In this document: piece by piece, positions 40,550 to 51,968 of the stretch | How the letters are laid out: the number at the start of each line of letters is the position of its first letter | Position numbering within the stretch: position 1 is the stretch's first letter | Assembly (NCBI GenBank): GCA_948470475.1 | Contig: OX419335.1 | Coordinates: 44,351,365 to 44,415,364, forward strand | DNA: 64,000 nucleotides | Direction of reading: 5' to 3' | Source of the DNA: Galaxea fascicularis | Lineage: Eukaryota > Cnidaria > Anthozoa > Scleractinia > Euphylliidae | Translations under genes and position numbers: made by a program | The notes under the pieces: generated by a model | What the model was told of the DNA's origin: nothing | The model's input: only the letters and a program-made list of their open reading frames with translations | The model's database searches: none

Positions 40550-40700
40550 AGGTTAAAAAATATTTTCTTAGCACAGCTTCGAAGGGGCCAATAGCATCCT
40601 TTTTCCACACATCCAAAGGAAGGCTGTTCCAAAGCTTACTTAGTACTGTGTACTTGAAAAGAACAACCCCCTTCTGTTCTCCTGTTATATCAAGGGCAAA
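40550..40700 (-). pseudogene. LINE reverse-transcriptase C-terminal remnant
   Basis: The minus strand reads FKYTVLSKLWNSLPLDVWKK, then DAIGPFEAVLRKYFLT and a stop. This is the conserved LWNSLP tail of CR1/L2-type ORF2 proteins. No other part of the element is visible upstream. Confidence 0.65.
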
Positions 40701-40847
40701 TCAAGTTATAGTTTCTGTAACAAGTAGTGCTGCTGTGACGGTCTGAGTTTCTTGGTAATAGCCATGTTATATAGCTCGGACAGTCGTTTTCATTTGTAAT
40801 GTGCCTAAATATAAAATTACTTTTTTGGAGATTTAACTCATCCTTAA

Positions 40848-41041
40848 GTGGTATTATGACAAAAATCACATCTTTCCTATCTAAGCCACTTTAAAACATG
40901 AGCAAGTAGTCTGTATGAGAAGAAAAATGCTGTTTACCCTTTTCAAATGTCTCTTTTTGTTCCAGAGATATTTAAGTTTTTAAAATATGCAAATTAGCTA
41001 GACAAGTGATGATGTCATACACTCAACCCAATTTTGATCAA

Positions 41042-41083
<42 letters not shown>

Positions 41084-41656
41084 TTGATTCTCTGCATTAA
41101 GATTCTGCTGAATGTGCTCCACAATATGAGCTTAATGGTTTTGTTACCATGGCAACTTACTGGGTTTCAGGCCTCCCCAATATTAAAGGCTTTTCTGGCT
41201 ACCATTGGCATTCCATTTTGATATTTGCTAATGGTGCCTCGTATGCATGTTCCAGCAAGCATATAAATATGTTACCTCGAGTTTGTGGCCAAGTTGAAAA
41301 TCACTAAGATATTGAAATCAAGTGGGTGGGGACTGGAAAAGAGTGAGTTGCCATAGGAACAGTATTTTGTATAGCTGTAGGTGTGTTTCTGGTAGAGCTA
41401 TTAGCCTACCAAGTTTCAATGGTTTGCCCTGCAAATTGGCCAAGATACCCTTATTTATATACTTGATATAATATTGGGTTAAGTGTATGACATCATCAGT
41501 CATTTCATTTGCATATTTTACACATTTTTAAAACTTAAATATTTCTGGAACTAATGCAGATATTTGCAGATGGTAAATGGTGTTTTTATTCTTTCATGGA
41601 AATCAAAGTGATGCACCCAAAAAATCAAGGGGTAAAAATTTGATCATAGTACCACT
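40848..41656. mobile_element. Kolobok-type MITE, copy 2 (rearranged)
   Basis: TTAA at 40844-40847 is followed by GTGGTATTATGAC. The right end is GATCATAGTACCACT and TTAA at 41657-41660. 41210-41656 is a reverse-complement copy of 33544-34031. 40848-41209 is a more diverged half sharing the same terminus and the ATTAGCTAGACAAGTGATGA region. The element is therefore probably a composite of two halves. Confidence 0.8.
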
Positions 41657-41660
41657 TTAA

Positions 41661-44120
41661 GAGGCCAATCAAGCCGTCAATAATTCTTTCCTTTGGCTAG
41701 TCTTTTATCTTGACACAGAAATAAAGTCATTATTATTTTCATGAAGACCCCATGTTGAGTTGAAGAAAAAGGCTGACTAAAATTCCTGAAATGCTTTTTA
41801 GGATAAACCCAGCCATGGAAGAATGATGCCATTAGTCTGGACATTTTGACCTGTTTAATTGGCATTAGCTACAGAGGCTAAGGAGGTGCCATATACTAAA
41901 GAGATTACACTCTTTTTTATAAGTACCTTTTATATATAAGAACGTTGAGGCTGAGAGTCAGTTAACATCTTTATTTTGCTTTTTTTTAATGAGTAGTATA
42001 CTATATACAGATGCGTTTTCACTGCAAAATATGGTGACTTAGCTTTAGCCGACTACTTTAATCCCGTGAAATTACTTTTCATTTTTGAAAGTGTACTTTA
42101 CTATTTTTTTCCACAAAAGTGGTAGGGGGGGCTTTGCCCCTCCCCCCGGCCCGGCTCCCCCTGCTACCATGTAACTTATGAACGCCTTAAGCCGAACGTT
42201 TTGAGGCGCAAATCGCGAAGAAAGTAAGAACGTGGAGCCGCAGTTCCAAAATTAGACGTTCTTGTTAAAAAAAGGTGTAACAACAAATAAGCATGCAGAG
42301 TAAATAATGAATAGGTCTTAGGTTGTGAAGTATGTAATGTGGTGCATACGTTTATCACATGGTCTCATGGCATTCCACATATTCTTGTGTTGGGTGAGAT
42401 CACACGTCAGCATGTACAGCATGTACCAGTTCAGTGGTGGCACAGAAGCCTCTTTCTTTCTCGATTCTTAACTTTACTCTTCCTGATCAACTCGTTTTGA
42501 TTTTTCTCCTGGGTCTATACTACTAAAGTCTACATGTGTCCCTAAATTCCTTAAGTCTGGACTTCAGGAAATGATACAATATTGCCTAGGAACCGAAGAG
42601 CTGAACAGACCTGATTACGGGGATAAAAAACAACAAGGGATTCCTGTTCGCTTCACACTGAAAGTCGTTGGAAAGGAGACGGGGCCCGTTCTGATCCAGT
42701 GCTTACCGAAGCTAAATTGTTTTGAGGGTATCTTTGGGTCTCTAGGAGAACAAACTGGCTTGAGAGCAATTCAGTAAACTGAGCAAAAGAGACGTACAAT
42801 CGCGTCGGCTCATACCCCGATACGGTCTAATTAATTGCAGCTTTTCAATGAAAAAAAACATGGAACTTCAGACCTGCAGCTCCCCGACGACAGACCAAGC
42901 TGCCAAACTTGTTGCAAACTGAAGGTGAAAGGGATCTTCCAAAGGTTTCTTACTGTGGCCACAAAGGCTCGAAATTTACATTTCTTTTGATAACATTTAT
43001 AACTTAGCTGTTTTTTGTTACGTTTGACAAAAGCCATTGATTTAAGGATGGCATTTCTTTCAGTCTCGTTGATTAAATAAAAAAAATGCCAAACTTGTAA
43101 TTTATTTTGGCGTATTTATTGCTACCGCGGAATAAATCAGGCAGACAAATTGGTCAAGGTCCATATTACAGACGCGGCCAACCTTTTGTGTGCGATGTTA
43201 GCGATTCTTTCATACATATATCTAGACGAGAGGTTCAGAACGATTAAGCGTTTCCGGTACTGATTGTATTTCGGAAACTTTAATCGCTTTCGAATACTTG
43301 TCATCAGCAACTTTGAAACCTTACAAAAGCATCACGAGATAGAATAAATCGTTTTTCTTTCTCTGCTGCTGTAAGGTTAAATACGAAAATAAGATTGTTG
43401 AGCGCAGCAGTTCCATAATTAAAAAGCCACATCAGTTTGTTTTGGGAATCTGTCAGATTGAAACCTCTCAGTCCCCTCATCGTATCGCGTGCACCTTTCC
43501 TCAAATTCATTTAATGTAAAACGATCAATGAAATTCCATCATTTGTAAATCTTCAGCCGGACCGTCTTTTCTTTCACGCTTGCATGCGCTGGCTACCAGA
43601 TGCGGCATATTACCAAAGAGCCAACTTCGTATGTTATTATTAGAATTATTCACGCACTTTGCCTTGTCAATTGTGCTGTTCACGTGGGCCTATTGTAAAG
43701 TTCCTTCTCGCCAAGGTAAACACGCGACCAAGCGCTCTGTACTCATCGAAGAGAGTGCCGTCTTCAGCAAAAGTGAATCATCTATATTTTATGAGCTGGC
43801 GGCCATCCGATCGCCGCGGGACAATCTTATAACTGGTGGCTGTATAGGAAGAATATAATGCATCGAAGTTTTAGGATTTAAATTAGCTCTCGGTAGCAGC
43901 GATTCAAAGGCAAATCGTGAGAGCTGGTTGAACGGTCCGATTTCCATGAATTGAGAGATACCGATTAAATTTCCTTAGGCTTACGCGTTGCCAGTGGAGA
44001 TACAGTCCGGAGGTTGCTCGGATTAAATTGTTTATCTTCTCAACCCGGCGGGGACGTTTTGTGAGATCGTTGCACTACAAATCTGTGGATCGCAAAACCG
44101 TCGATCGATTCCTAAACACC
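41661..44120. other. Gene-free interval upstream of the large ORF
   Basis: A G/C-run-rich patch lies near 42120-42165. No convincing exon is seen. An ATG near 43630 opens a short hydrophobic frame (LFTHFALSIVLFTWAYC) that stops at 43858. It could be an upstream ORF in the 5' leader of the large gene, or chance. 43860-44120 is likely 5' UTR or promoter of the large ORF. Confidence 0.35.
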
Positions 44121-47100
44121 ATGGTTTTCTTGACGATAATTGAGCTTTCTGGCATTGAATTGAGCCCGGAAGAAGATATTGAGAACGTAGACGGAGAAAT
44201 ATCCATCGCATTCTGGTCATTCGCGTTTGTTTTACTGCTCATTGTGACAGTGTGGTTTTACATCACACAAATTGCTCCGATGCGAAGGTCTCCCGCTCAA
44301 ATCGAGGAGGTTGATAAAGAAGAAGAGGTGGCCAAGAGAATTCTCGAACATTTAAGCGATGATTTGCGGTTTACAAACGATAATGTGATAAAAGATAGCT
44401 TAACAAATGCTTCTGTGCTCCGTCAGATCCAAGAAGAGGATTCAAGCGTCTACGAGTACGTTGACGGTGAAATTCACATTCACTACTCTCAGTATGCGTG
44501 GGATGATGAAAATAGCGATGCGACTCATTTCCCAACTGCCCTTGGAACCGGCGCTCGAAGACACTCAATGGAAAATATGGATCTTATATTCCCCGGGCTT
44601 TTGCCCAGTATTATCGAAGAAGAAGAAGAATGCGAGGAAGAAACTGACTCGGAAACCAGTGAGAAATCACAAGATACCGATATCGACGGTGGTGACAGTC
44701 AAGCGGACACGAGCTTTTCGAATTCGCCTGCTGCCGGTAAAGCGGCCGTTAATAATAATGGCGGATCGATTGAAAGTTCAGTAAATAAGGAGTGTAATTA
44801 TTCTAAGAGGGACACAAATATCGTAATATCTTTGAAAAGCCAAGATTCGCAGATTAAAAATTCGGCGACGAGACAAGATCGTGTTATACATGTAATAAGT
44901 GAGCCTCCTGAGAGCATCGACTCGCGTTACACGTCGGATGATCTTAAATCACCCTTGAAGGATGCAAAACCAGATCAAAATAATACTTTTTCGTTGCCTC
45001 AACAAAGTGACAATCGCCGACACGTAGCAGATACACAATTAGAAAGAAGTTCAACAGGCAAGATATGTCAGTCGAAAACGCACGACAGCGCGATATCAGT
45101 AACGTGCGAAACTGTCACTGAGTCCACTTCCGGTGGCTTTCACGTCAGTTCAGACAAAGACGAAAATTTCTTAACGAAACAGGACGTTCCATTAAATTCA
45201 AACAACGATGAGATCGAACCTACTTGGTTGTTTACTTTGTCTAACTGTGATCTCGAGCCAAGTTTCAAACAGGATGCAAATGGGCATGAAAAAGACGATA
45301 AATTATGCGCATCTACATGTAACACGCAGACAAATTGCTGGCCTGCCGAAAATGGCCTGGATACACATTCCGCGCGTGACTCCTTCGCCAGATTTAGAAC
45401 GGATGGAAAACATGGCCTTGACAACACAGCAAAAGAACTGGTTCCAGAGCTAAATGATGCTCCTATGGAAAAAAACAGAGGATTAACAGGTATTGATGAG
45501 AAGGCAAACAAAAGTCAAGGCCACGAATTTCAATTAAATGGCTTCCGTGATGACATAGTTGATTGTGAAAACACGACACACGCTTGGATATTTTTCTCCA
45601 TGTCGGGAGGTGATGAAATCACATCACCACAGAAGAGAATATCAAGCGAAAAACTTCCATCAGGTGAAGCAAGCATTCCAACAATAATTATCGACTCTTG
45701 TGACGATGGTTTACAAAGTGATAAGTCGATTGCTCATGACTGTTGCGCCATGAATGGAAATGAAATTACATCGCGTTATAGCGAGTTTGAAACCGACATC
45801 GATATTGATGATGTTGATTTGATCGAGAGTGATGAACTAGAGAACGAGGGTGAATTTAGCGTTTATTTCAAAAGACATGTCTCTGTTACAGACTTAGACA
45901 AGATTCTTTCAGAAGAAGGTCAAAGTGATACGAGTGGTGATTCTAGCAAGGTTTTCAGTGAAGCAACTCTGTCTGTGGAAGAACCGAATTCAGAGGGAAC
46001 TGATGTCGACGTAACGAATACTAGCGGCGAAATATCACAAGATGCGGAAGCAATTCAGTTGTGTCGTAATGTAAACGAGACAACATACATTGTTGATGAA
46101 TCGAATATGAATATGCAGAAGTCTGTTGCTGTTGTTACTACAAGGTTAAGCGATTGTTTAGATAACCAACCAAGTGAAGAGGACTTTGAGGACACCGATT
46201 CTGGGACCGATAATTCCCCTCCAGCTAGTTATACAGTGGAATCCTTGTTCGACGATGTCTCCTTCCAAAAGGATGGTGTTTATGGTGAATTAGTCCTATC
46301 CAAGCTTAACGAGAATCATCATTCGCCGGATGAAAACTCTTTTGATCCGTTATACAGTGAGGATTGGTGTGGATTTTCAGAGGAACTTCGGCGCGAAAGA
46401 AAGCCATTTCTGTTTACAATCCCCGAAGATGAAGAAATTGGACCACCAGAATTTGGCCTCCACCTTGAAGACGGTTTTGGAGGAGCTAGAGAGAATCATG
46501 TTTTCGAGGATGAGTTAAAAGCTAGCTCGGCCATCGGGGACACACAGCTACTGAAAGCTCCCATAGCAACTATGGAAACGTACGACTCTGATTTTGATTT
46601 GGATGAAAATGAAGAAACCAACAAAAATGAACCGAGCAGATGTAATGGAAAGACTGAAAGTCATGAAAAAACAACGTTGAAAGAAATAGATATCTCAGAC
46701 ACCATTACTATGAATGGCGTGACTACTATGAATGACGTGACTGAGAAAAGTAGAAAGGATGTTGAAAACAAAGAGGCCGACCAGAAAAACACAATGCCTG
46801 ACAAACTTCCCACCCGAAATGGCTTGAATGTAAACAGTGCAAATCTTGGACAGGTGACTAGTGCTGCCGAAGATAAGACAAGATCTTTGAAAATAGTGAA
46901 GAAAATTAAAATATTTGTCAGGAAAGAGGTCAACATAACAAAAGAAGACGACGATTTGATGAAGGACAATATTGTAAAACAGAAACAGTTTATCCAAAAC
47001 CCAGAGAAGGATAAAAGTGCGGCACAAGATGAGGCCGATGGAAGATGTCGTTTGAAAGAAGCACTGGAGGAAGACATTCTGGTGTGTCGTGCCGGCCACC

Positions 47101-50100
47101 GGTCACACAATCCCTATGAAGTCGTTACATCTGAGATCGGCCAGAATTACCAGTTCATGCAAACATTGAACCACGAGAACGTAAAAGGTGATATATCTGA
47201 GATAAGTGCTGAGGATATGAAAGTGACAACCAAGAGGGAAAAATACGTGCCAGCTGAACCGAAATCAAGATCTGAAAAACAGGTGTCACGCAAGGAAACT
47301 GACGTTTCAGTAAGTGTCACTACGAAACACCCCCCAACTCTGAATGACAAAGAGAAAGCCAACGTTGATCTGGCATCAAAAATTGAGTTACAAGTTATCA
47401 AGGCTCCCTTTGAAGATTCCCGCGCTCCAGAAAGCGAAACCGAGCGAGAGATCATGCAAACTACCGCACAGGACTGTCAAACGAATGTCAAGCCTGAACT
47501 TCAGACGAAAGTCGAGCATAACACTATTGAGTCACGCAATCTAACCGTTAAAGTCGCCGCTCCAGAGACAACGGTTACCGAACTGAAAAGTGACGCGCTC
47601 AAGGAACTGGAGTGTGAAGCGCTTGTGCCAGCCGTAGAGGTCGATGGCCAAAAAAGTGACAACACGCGAGATTTAGCTGAGAGCACTGCTGATCCTGAAG
47701 CGAGAGTAGTGGCCAATACCATGGAGACACCTATACAACTCGCGGAAGAAAGTGTTGCAGAGACAAATGTCAACATGGACGGTCAGCCTAACTTTGCTGC
47801 GCCTGTGTCTCCTCAGGTGGTACCCAGAACTGACGTTCAAGAAACCCAAAACGTGCAAGTTACCACGAAACTAACCGCACAGAAAACTCAAGCAAATATT
47901 ATTCCTAAACCGGAGTGGACGACTGTCAAGACTCGCTTACGGAAAAGTGAAAAGGTGGAAAGTCTACCACAAATTCCTACACTAAACGATGAAGTGGAAA
48001 TCAGTGGTAAAACGCCGTCCACTTTCGCCAGAAATACAATTACAACACACGCTTCACTCGATGCAGGCCAACGTCGAGGGAGGCATACCAAGCAGCCGTT
48101 CGCCAAAGTTTCAGCGAAGGGTGTTAAGACAGCAATTAGCACTGTACCAAAGGAGAAGATGGAAAGTAAGACGGATACGTCTCCTTCGAAAATAAAAGCC
48201 GTGGAGGCCGATAAAATGAAAATGGGCAAAGGAAAAGAAGAAATAATTACATCGGACTCAATGTTGAGTATTCAAGCTGAACCCTATCCTTCATATTCTA
48301 CATCGAAGACTTTGCTTGCAGCCACCACGGACAAAGCAGATCTGAAGAAGTGGATGGAACTTTCCACGTCGCCTACTCCTGTTGCTAAATTACCAACAGA
48401 AACTCCCTCCGTAAAGATAAGCGTTAAAGGGAAAGGTTTACAAGATGACAAAGGAAAACGACCTCGTAAGACTTACCTCTCTTCTTGTAACATACGTCTT
48501 ACCAGAAGCCATGAAGATCTCAGGTTTGCTGAAAGAACGCCTGAAGCACTGCAAGAAAGCATCGAAGAAGAAGAAGAATGCCGTGAATTACCTTCCCCGC
48601 AAAGTGACCGTTCACAAACACCAGTGACTCCTATCGAAGCCTTTGAGACCGTTGAACCTCCTTCCATTCATAGCGCGAAAATTACTGTACAAGAAGTTAT
48701 TGGTGACAAGCAGAGGATTGTCATTTTGAACGTGAAAAAGAAAGTTCACGGCAAGGCACGATGGAAGTCCTTGAACGATCTTGATTCCATTAACCTGGCA
48801 CTGACATCACCTCGACGAAGTAGTGACCTGGGAGCAAGACTGACGAGTTTTGCCGAGGAAGGAGAAAAAATTGACGAAAACGAGAACAAGGATCGAAGGA
48901 AGAGGTTCCCACAGACTGTAGTGCCTGTCAGTGACGTCAAATTGCGTCATGGTCGCAGGTCTCTAACTGAGATGGAGTCATCAATCCAGCCTCATAAGTC
49001 ATCCCTTGTCAAAGTAACGGCTCTTCAGAGTAGAGAGTCAGCGACAGAGAATGAAGCCGAGAGCAAAACCAGTCTTACCAGCGTTGCGCCTAAATTGCTG
49101 GAAAAGTCACATAAAAAAGACGAAGCTGTAACAGACGTCAAAGAAGAACCCATTTCATCTTGCACCATACCTATAATACAAGCAATAGCCCTGGAAAATC
49201 ACCAACACTTGATAAGAAATGAAACAAAGACAGAAACAGCAAAGGTGGGCGTAACTTCTCCGTTAGAAGAGGTGCCGTCCCTACACGATGAGCCTGGAGT
49301 GGAAGTCAAAGGAGTAGCCACAACTAAGGGAGAATTTAAAACGCGAATATCAGGGATATCTTCCAAGAAAAAGGCTGAAATGCGAATGGAAAGTGTAGTT
49401 TCATCAAAGGAAAGGTTAACTGAGCAGAAGCCAGCGAAGAGAGTAGCTCGTGTTCATGATATATCACAAGTTGTTGACGTTATTCCACGACTTGAGCGTG
49501 AGACTATAACAGAAATTGAAGATGAAGGTTCTAAGGGCAACAAGATCAAAGTTCATGTACCACAACGCATGCCTCCACCAGAGATAGAACAACATACTAT
49601 CCGACCCCAGTCGTCTCCTACAGTACACGACACACTGAAGAAAGATGGCGGTGAAAATGCAGCTGCCTTATCGGCTATAGCGGACGTGGACCAGCGGCAG
49701 GGACGTGGCTTTGCGTATACAAGTTTGCGAACAAGTCCGAATTTGCCACCCATGACCAACAGTTATCGTGTTAATCGCGTTTTTCTTCTCGAGGGTGTAA
49801 GTGAGCGTAGCGTGAGTAGCCTTAGCAGCATTGAAGATGAGGAAGATGGAATAACTCTGAGAGAAGGCAGAATTATGGTGACAGATCTTGACGCCTTGTT
49901 AGCTCAACAAGACGGTCAGTATACAGTGGAGACGCCATTGGAAAGCCCGGATATCGAAAAACAGGAAGTTAAAGAGAAATTTCGTGTGTTAGCACGCATG
50001 GAACCGGTTCCTGAAAAAGTTATACGGGTCAGTAAAGACGAAGACGAGGACAATCTAGTTATACGTACCGTGAGACACGAAGAGCCGATTGTTGTTGAAC

Positions 50101-51968
50101 CCGTCATTATAGCAAACGCAGCAGAACAAGAAGAAGCGCAGGTGATCTCCGCTTTTCTAGTCAATGATGGATACGATGATGATGAGCTGGATAACGTGTT
50201 CCTGGAGGAGTATGCTGATCACGAACAAGGTGTCGGCGCTTACCGTACTCACAGTAGCGATGCAGATTCAGAAACGTCGTCTGTTAGCAGTTTACCTTTT
50301 AAACAACGACACAGACACACAAGAGCGTCGCTTGAAGCTTCTAGTCCCGGAGTAAGAAATCGCACTGATTCAAGTGGTTCTTCCAAAGCAGCAACTCCAG
50401 TAGCCGAGCTAGAAGTTGAGACCTCAAGATCTAGCACATCTCGAGACAAAGCCCTAGAAATTTCTCTAGAGGAGTCGTTTTCGTTTGAAGCACCTGAGCG
50501 GTCTCGTATCACGGGAATCAGCAAGACAGTAGAATATACCTCGGCGTTCACTCCGGTTTCGCGAACGGCAGATGATAGGCGTCCGCGAGCAAGTTGGCAC
50601 GGGCATAAGTCTGACGAGGAACTTGGTGTGCAAAATAGAAGGCTGGGATCTAGTTTCCGGGAAGTAATGACTCTTCCAGGGCTCCAAATAGACAGAGAGC
50701 GGTTTAAGGAGGCTGCTGACAGTCGCAAATCCATGCCTGATTTGTCAGCGAGGAAAGAACAACCAGTAAACGACTCGCCTTACCTGCGCGGTTTAAGTGC
50801 GCACACACGCAGGTGGCTCAGCCAGAATGTGTGGATGGATTCAAGCGGACAACAAGATAAAGAGGACCTAATGACTTCTGACCTGTTCTTGTATCCCTCA
50901 AATCGTTTTCAACCAGGATCCAACATCGACGCCAGTTTTCTGTCGCTAGCAAACGAAAGAGACTTTCCCGATGACATATCTGTGTCGACGTTGTCGACAC
51001 GCCCCCAAAGCCCGATGTCAGAATTTTCGTTTGCCGGGGAGACTCCTTTTTGGGGACTTCGCAATGGTAACACTGCCGTAATCAAGTGCTCGAATCCTCG
51101 ATGTCAAAGGGAAGAAGTTTTATTTGGAGGCGAGAAAACCACTTACACTTCTTGCCCTGCGTGTTTCACATATTATTGCGCGCGCGCTTGCAGACGTATT
51201 CATTGGTCCGAACACAAGAAAGTGTGCTTCTTTGGTCGTATAAACAGCTACATTCGCTCGTTTATTTACCTTTGCCACAAGAAAGAGGCATTGAAATTTC
51301 AGTTATCGAAAACAGCTAAAGATGGTCAAAACAAGAAAGGGCGTGGCAGTGTTATGGTAACGTTTGCGTCTGCCCAGTCCGCGCGAAAGTTTATGACTAC
51401 GGGTTGTACGTTTTTCCCCAGTCCCCCGACGTACTCGTCTTTAGTGGATCTTCAGGCAGAAGGTGTTATAAGTAAACACAGAGTCGCTTTAATGCAACAC
51501 ATCAAAGACTACGAGCCTAACGAAGAATTTGTTCTTAATCTTGCGATAGTTGCGGGTAAGATAGAGAACCTTCCAGCAAACCCGGTTCCCCGCAGGAAAG
51601 TAAACACTGTTCTTCAGGTTGTCAAAATTCCTTTGAGCAACAAGTTAAAAGAGACCATGCCCTCGGCTGCTCTCCCAACTGACCCTAACACTGAAACGAA
51701 GGTTTTCCATCTGCCAAAATGCGCTCGCCATGAGTTCGTGAATGATAACGAAGCCCGCAGGCATTACTGCAGAAACATTTCTAAGAACCTGAAACAGTAC
51801 GGAATCCGACTGAAACACGACTACCCGGATGTGTATGAGAAACTTTGCCTGTACGTGGATCAAAATATCCGCTTCACCGAACCCCTGACTGTCTACGGAA
51901 ACCAAGGCAAAAAGATTGTTATGTGCAAAATAATGCCCGAGGGTGGAGAGGAGGAGAGCAAAGCTTAA
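44121..51968 (+). CDS. Giant single-exon membrane protein with C-terminal MYND-like zinc finger, 2615 aa
   Basis: The start is the ATG at 44121 in an ideal context (CACCATGG); in-frame codons upstream to 44028 lack an ATG. A short N-terminus (28 aa) precedes one membrane span (about 29-49, IAFWSFAFVLLLIVTVWFYI), then a basic stop-transfer (MRR), which predicts a cytoplasmic C-terminus. Residues 60-2300 are acidic, Ser/Thr/Lys-rich and low complexity, with repeated motifs (EEEEEC near 165 and 1481; VTDLD-x-[IL]L near 589 and 1920). A zinc finger spans C2323-C2369 with spacing C-x4-C-x16-C-x2-C-x4-C-x3-C-x7-H-x3-C. The tail to 2615 holds GRGSVMVTFAS and NLAIVAGK and closely resembles the protein at 58334-59449. 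The finger-plus-tail arrangement may correspond to the AJM1 (apical junction) C-terminal domain; this is tentative. No intron is needed over 7.8 kb. Confidence 0.9.
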   Translation: MVFLTIIELSGIELSPEEDIENVDGEISIAFWSFAFVLLLIVTVWFYITQIAPMRRSPAQIEEVDKEEEVAKRILEHLSDDLRFTNDNVIKDSLTNASVLRQIQEEDSSVYEYVDGEIHIHYSQYAWDDENSDATHFPTALGTGARRHSMENMDLIFPGLLPSIIEEEEECEEETDSETSEKSQDTDIDGGDSQADTSFSNSPAAGKAAVNNNGGSIESSVNKECNYSKRDTNIVISLKSQDSQIKNSATRQDRVIHVISEPPESIDSRYTSDDLKSPLKDAKPDQNNTFSLPQQSDNRRHVADTQLERSSTGKICQSKTHDSAISVTCETVTESTSGGFHVSSDKDENFLTKQDVPLNSNNDEIEPTWLFTLSNCDLEPSFKQDANGHEKDDKLCASTCNTQTNCWPAENGLDTHSARDSFARFRTDGKHGLDNTAKELVPELNDAPMEKNRGLTGIDEKANKSQGHEFQLNGFRDDIVDCENTTHAWIFFSMSGGDEITSPQKRISSEKLPSGEASIPTIIIDSCDDGLQSDKSIAHDCCAMNGNEITSRYSEFETDIDIDDVDLIESDELENEGEFSVYFKRHVSVTDLDKILSEEGQSDTSGDSSKVFSEATLSVEEPNSEGTDVDVTNTSGEISQDAEAIQLCRNVNETTYIVDESNMNMQKSVAVVTTRLSDCLDNQPSEEDFEDTDSGTDNSPPASYTVESLFDDVSFQKDGVYGELVLSKLNENHHSPDENSFDPLYSEDWCGFSEELRRERKPFLFTIPEDEEIGPPEFGLHLEDGFGGARENHVFEDELKASSAIGDTQLLKAPIATMETYDSDFDLDENEETNKNEPSRCNGKTESHEKTTLKEIDISDTITMNGVTTMNDVTEKSRKDVENKEADQKNTMPDKLPTRNGLNVNSANLGQVTSAAEDKTRSLKIVKKIKIFVRKEVNITKEDDDLMKDNIVKQKQFIQNPEKDKSAAQDEADGRCRLKEALEEDILVCRAGHRSHNPYEVVTSEIGQNYQFMQTLNHENVKGDISEISAEDMKVTTKREKYVPAEPKSRSEKQVSRKETDVSVSVTTKHPPTLNDKEKANVDLASKIELQVIKAPFEDSRAPESETEREIMQTTAQDCQTNVKPELQTKVEHNTIESRNLTVKVAAPETTVTELKSDALKELECEALVPAVEVDGQKSDNTRDLAESTADPEARVVANTMETPIQLAEESVAETNVNMDGQPNFAAPVSPQVVPRTDVQETQNVQVTTKLTAQKTQANIIPKPEWTTVKTRLRKSEKVESLPQIPTLNDEVEISGKTPSTFARNTITTHASLDAGQRRGRHTKQPFAKVSAKGVKTAISTVPKEKMESKTDTSPSKIKAVEADKMKMGKGKEEIITSDSMLSIQAEPYPSYSTSKTLLAATTDKADLKKWMELSTSPTPVAKLPTETPSVKISVKGKGLQDDKGKRPRKTYLSSCNIRLTRSHEDLRFAERTPEALQESIEEEEECRELPSPQSDRSQTPVTPIEAFETVEPPSIHSAKITVQEVIGDKQRIVILNVKKKVHGKARWKSLNDLDSINLALTSPRRSSDLGARLTSFAEEGEKIDENENKDRRKRFPQTVVPVSDVKLRHGRRSLTEMESSIQPHKSSLVKVTALQSRESATENEAESKTSLTSVAPKLLEKSHKKDEAVTDVKEEPISSCTIPIIQAIALENHQHLIRNETKTETAKVGVTSPLEEVPSLHDEPGVEVKGVATTKGEFKTRISGISSKKKAEMRMESVVSSKERLTEQKPAKRVARVHDISQVVDVIPRLERETITEIEDEGSKGNKIKVHVPQRMPPPEIEQHTIRPQSSPTVHDTLKKDGGENAAALSAIADVDQRQGRGFAYTSLRTSPNLPPMTNSYRVNRVFLLEGVSERSVSSLSSIEDEEDGITLREGRIMVTDLDALLAQQDGQYTVETPLESPDIEKQEVKEKFRVLARMEPVPEKVIRVSKDEDEDNLVIRTVRHEEPIVVEPVIIANAAEQEEAQVISAFLVNDGYDDDELDNVFLEEYADHEQGVGAYRTHSSDADSETSSVSSLPFKQRHRHTRASLEASSPGVRNRTDSSGSSKAATPVAELEVETSRSSTSRDKALEISLEESFSFEAPERSRITGISKTVEYTSAFTPVSRTADDRRPRASWHGHKSDEELGVQNRRLGSSFREVMTLPGLQIDRERFKEAADSRKSMPDLSARKEQPVNDSPYLRGLSAHTRRWLSQNVWMDSSGQQDKEDLMTSDLFLYPSNRFQPGSNIDASFLSLANERDFPDDISVSTLSTRPQSPMSEFSFAGETPFWGLRNGNTAVIKCSNPRCQREEVLFGGEKTTYTSCPACFTYYCARACRRIHWSEHKKVCFFGRINSYIRSFIYLCHKKEALKFQLSKTAKDGQNKKGRGSVMVTFASAQSARKFMTTGCTFFPSPPTYSSLVDLQAEGVISKHRVALMQHIKDYEPNEEFVLNLAIVAGKIENLPANPVPRRKVNTVLQVVKIPLSNKLKETMPSAALPTDPNTETKVFHLPKCARHEFVNDNEARRHYCRNISKNLKQYGIRLKHDYPDVYEKLCLYVDQNIRFTEPLTVYGNQGKKIVMCKIMPEGGEEESKA

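Noticed and set aside
42571..42777. 68-codon plus-strand ORF
   Set aside because: No recognisable motif, splice signals or conserved-looking composition in an otherwise gene-free interval.
43630..43858. Hydrophobic short ORF upstream of the giant gene as a separate protein or signal exon
   Set aside because: No conserved domain and it stops before the main ORF. A GTAAAC after CCAAG could be a donor, but no matching acceptor in frame was found.
44028..44120. Extended N-terminus of the giant protein
   Set aside because: The upstream frame has no ATG (it would begin at TTG). The ATG at 44121 has an ideal start context.
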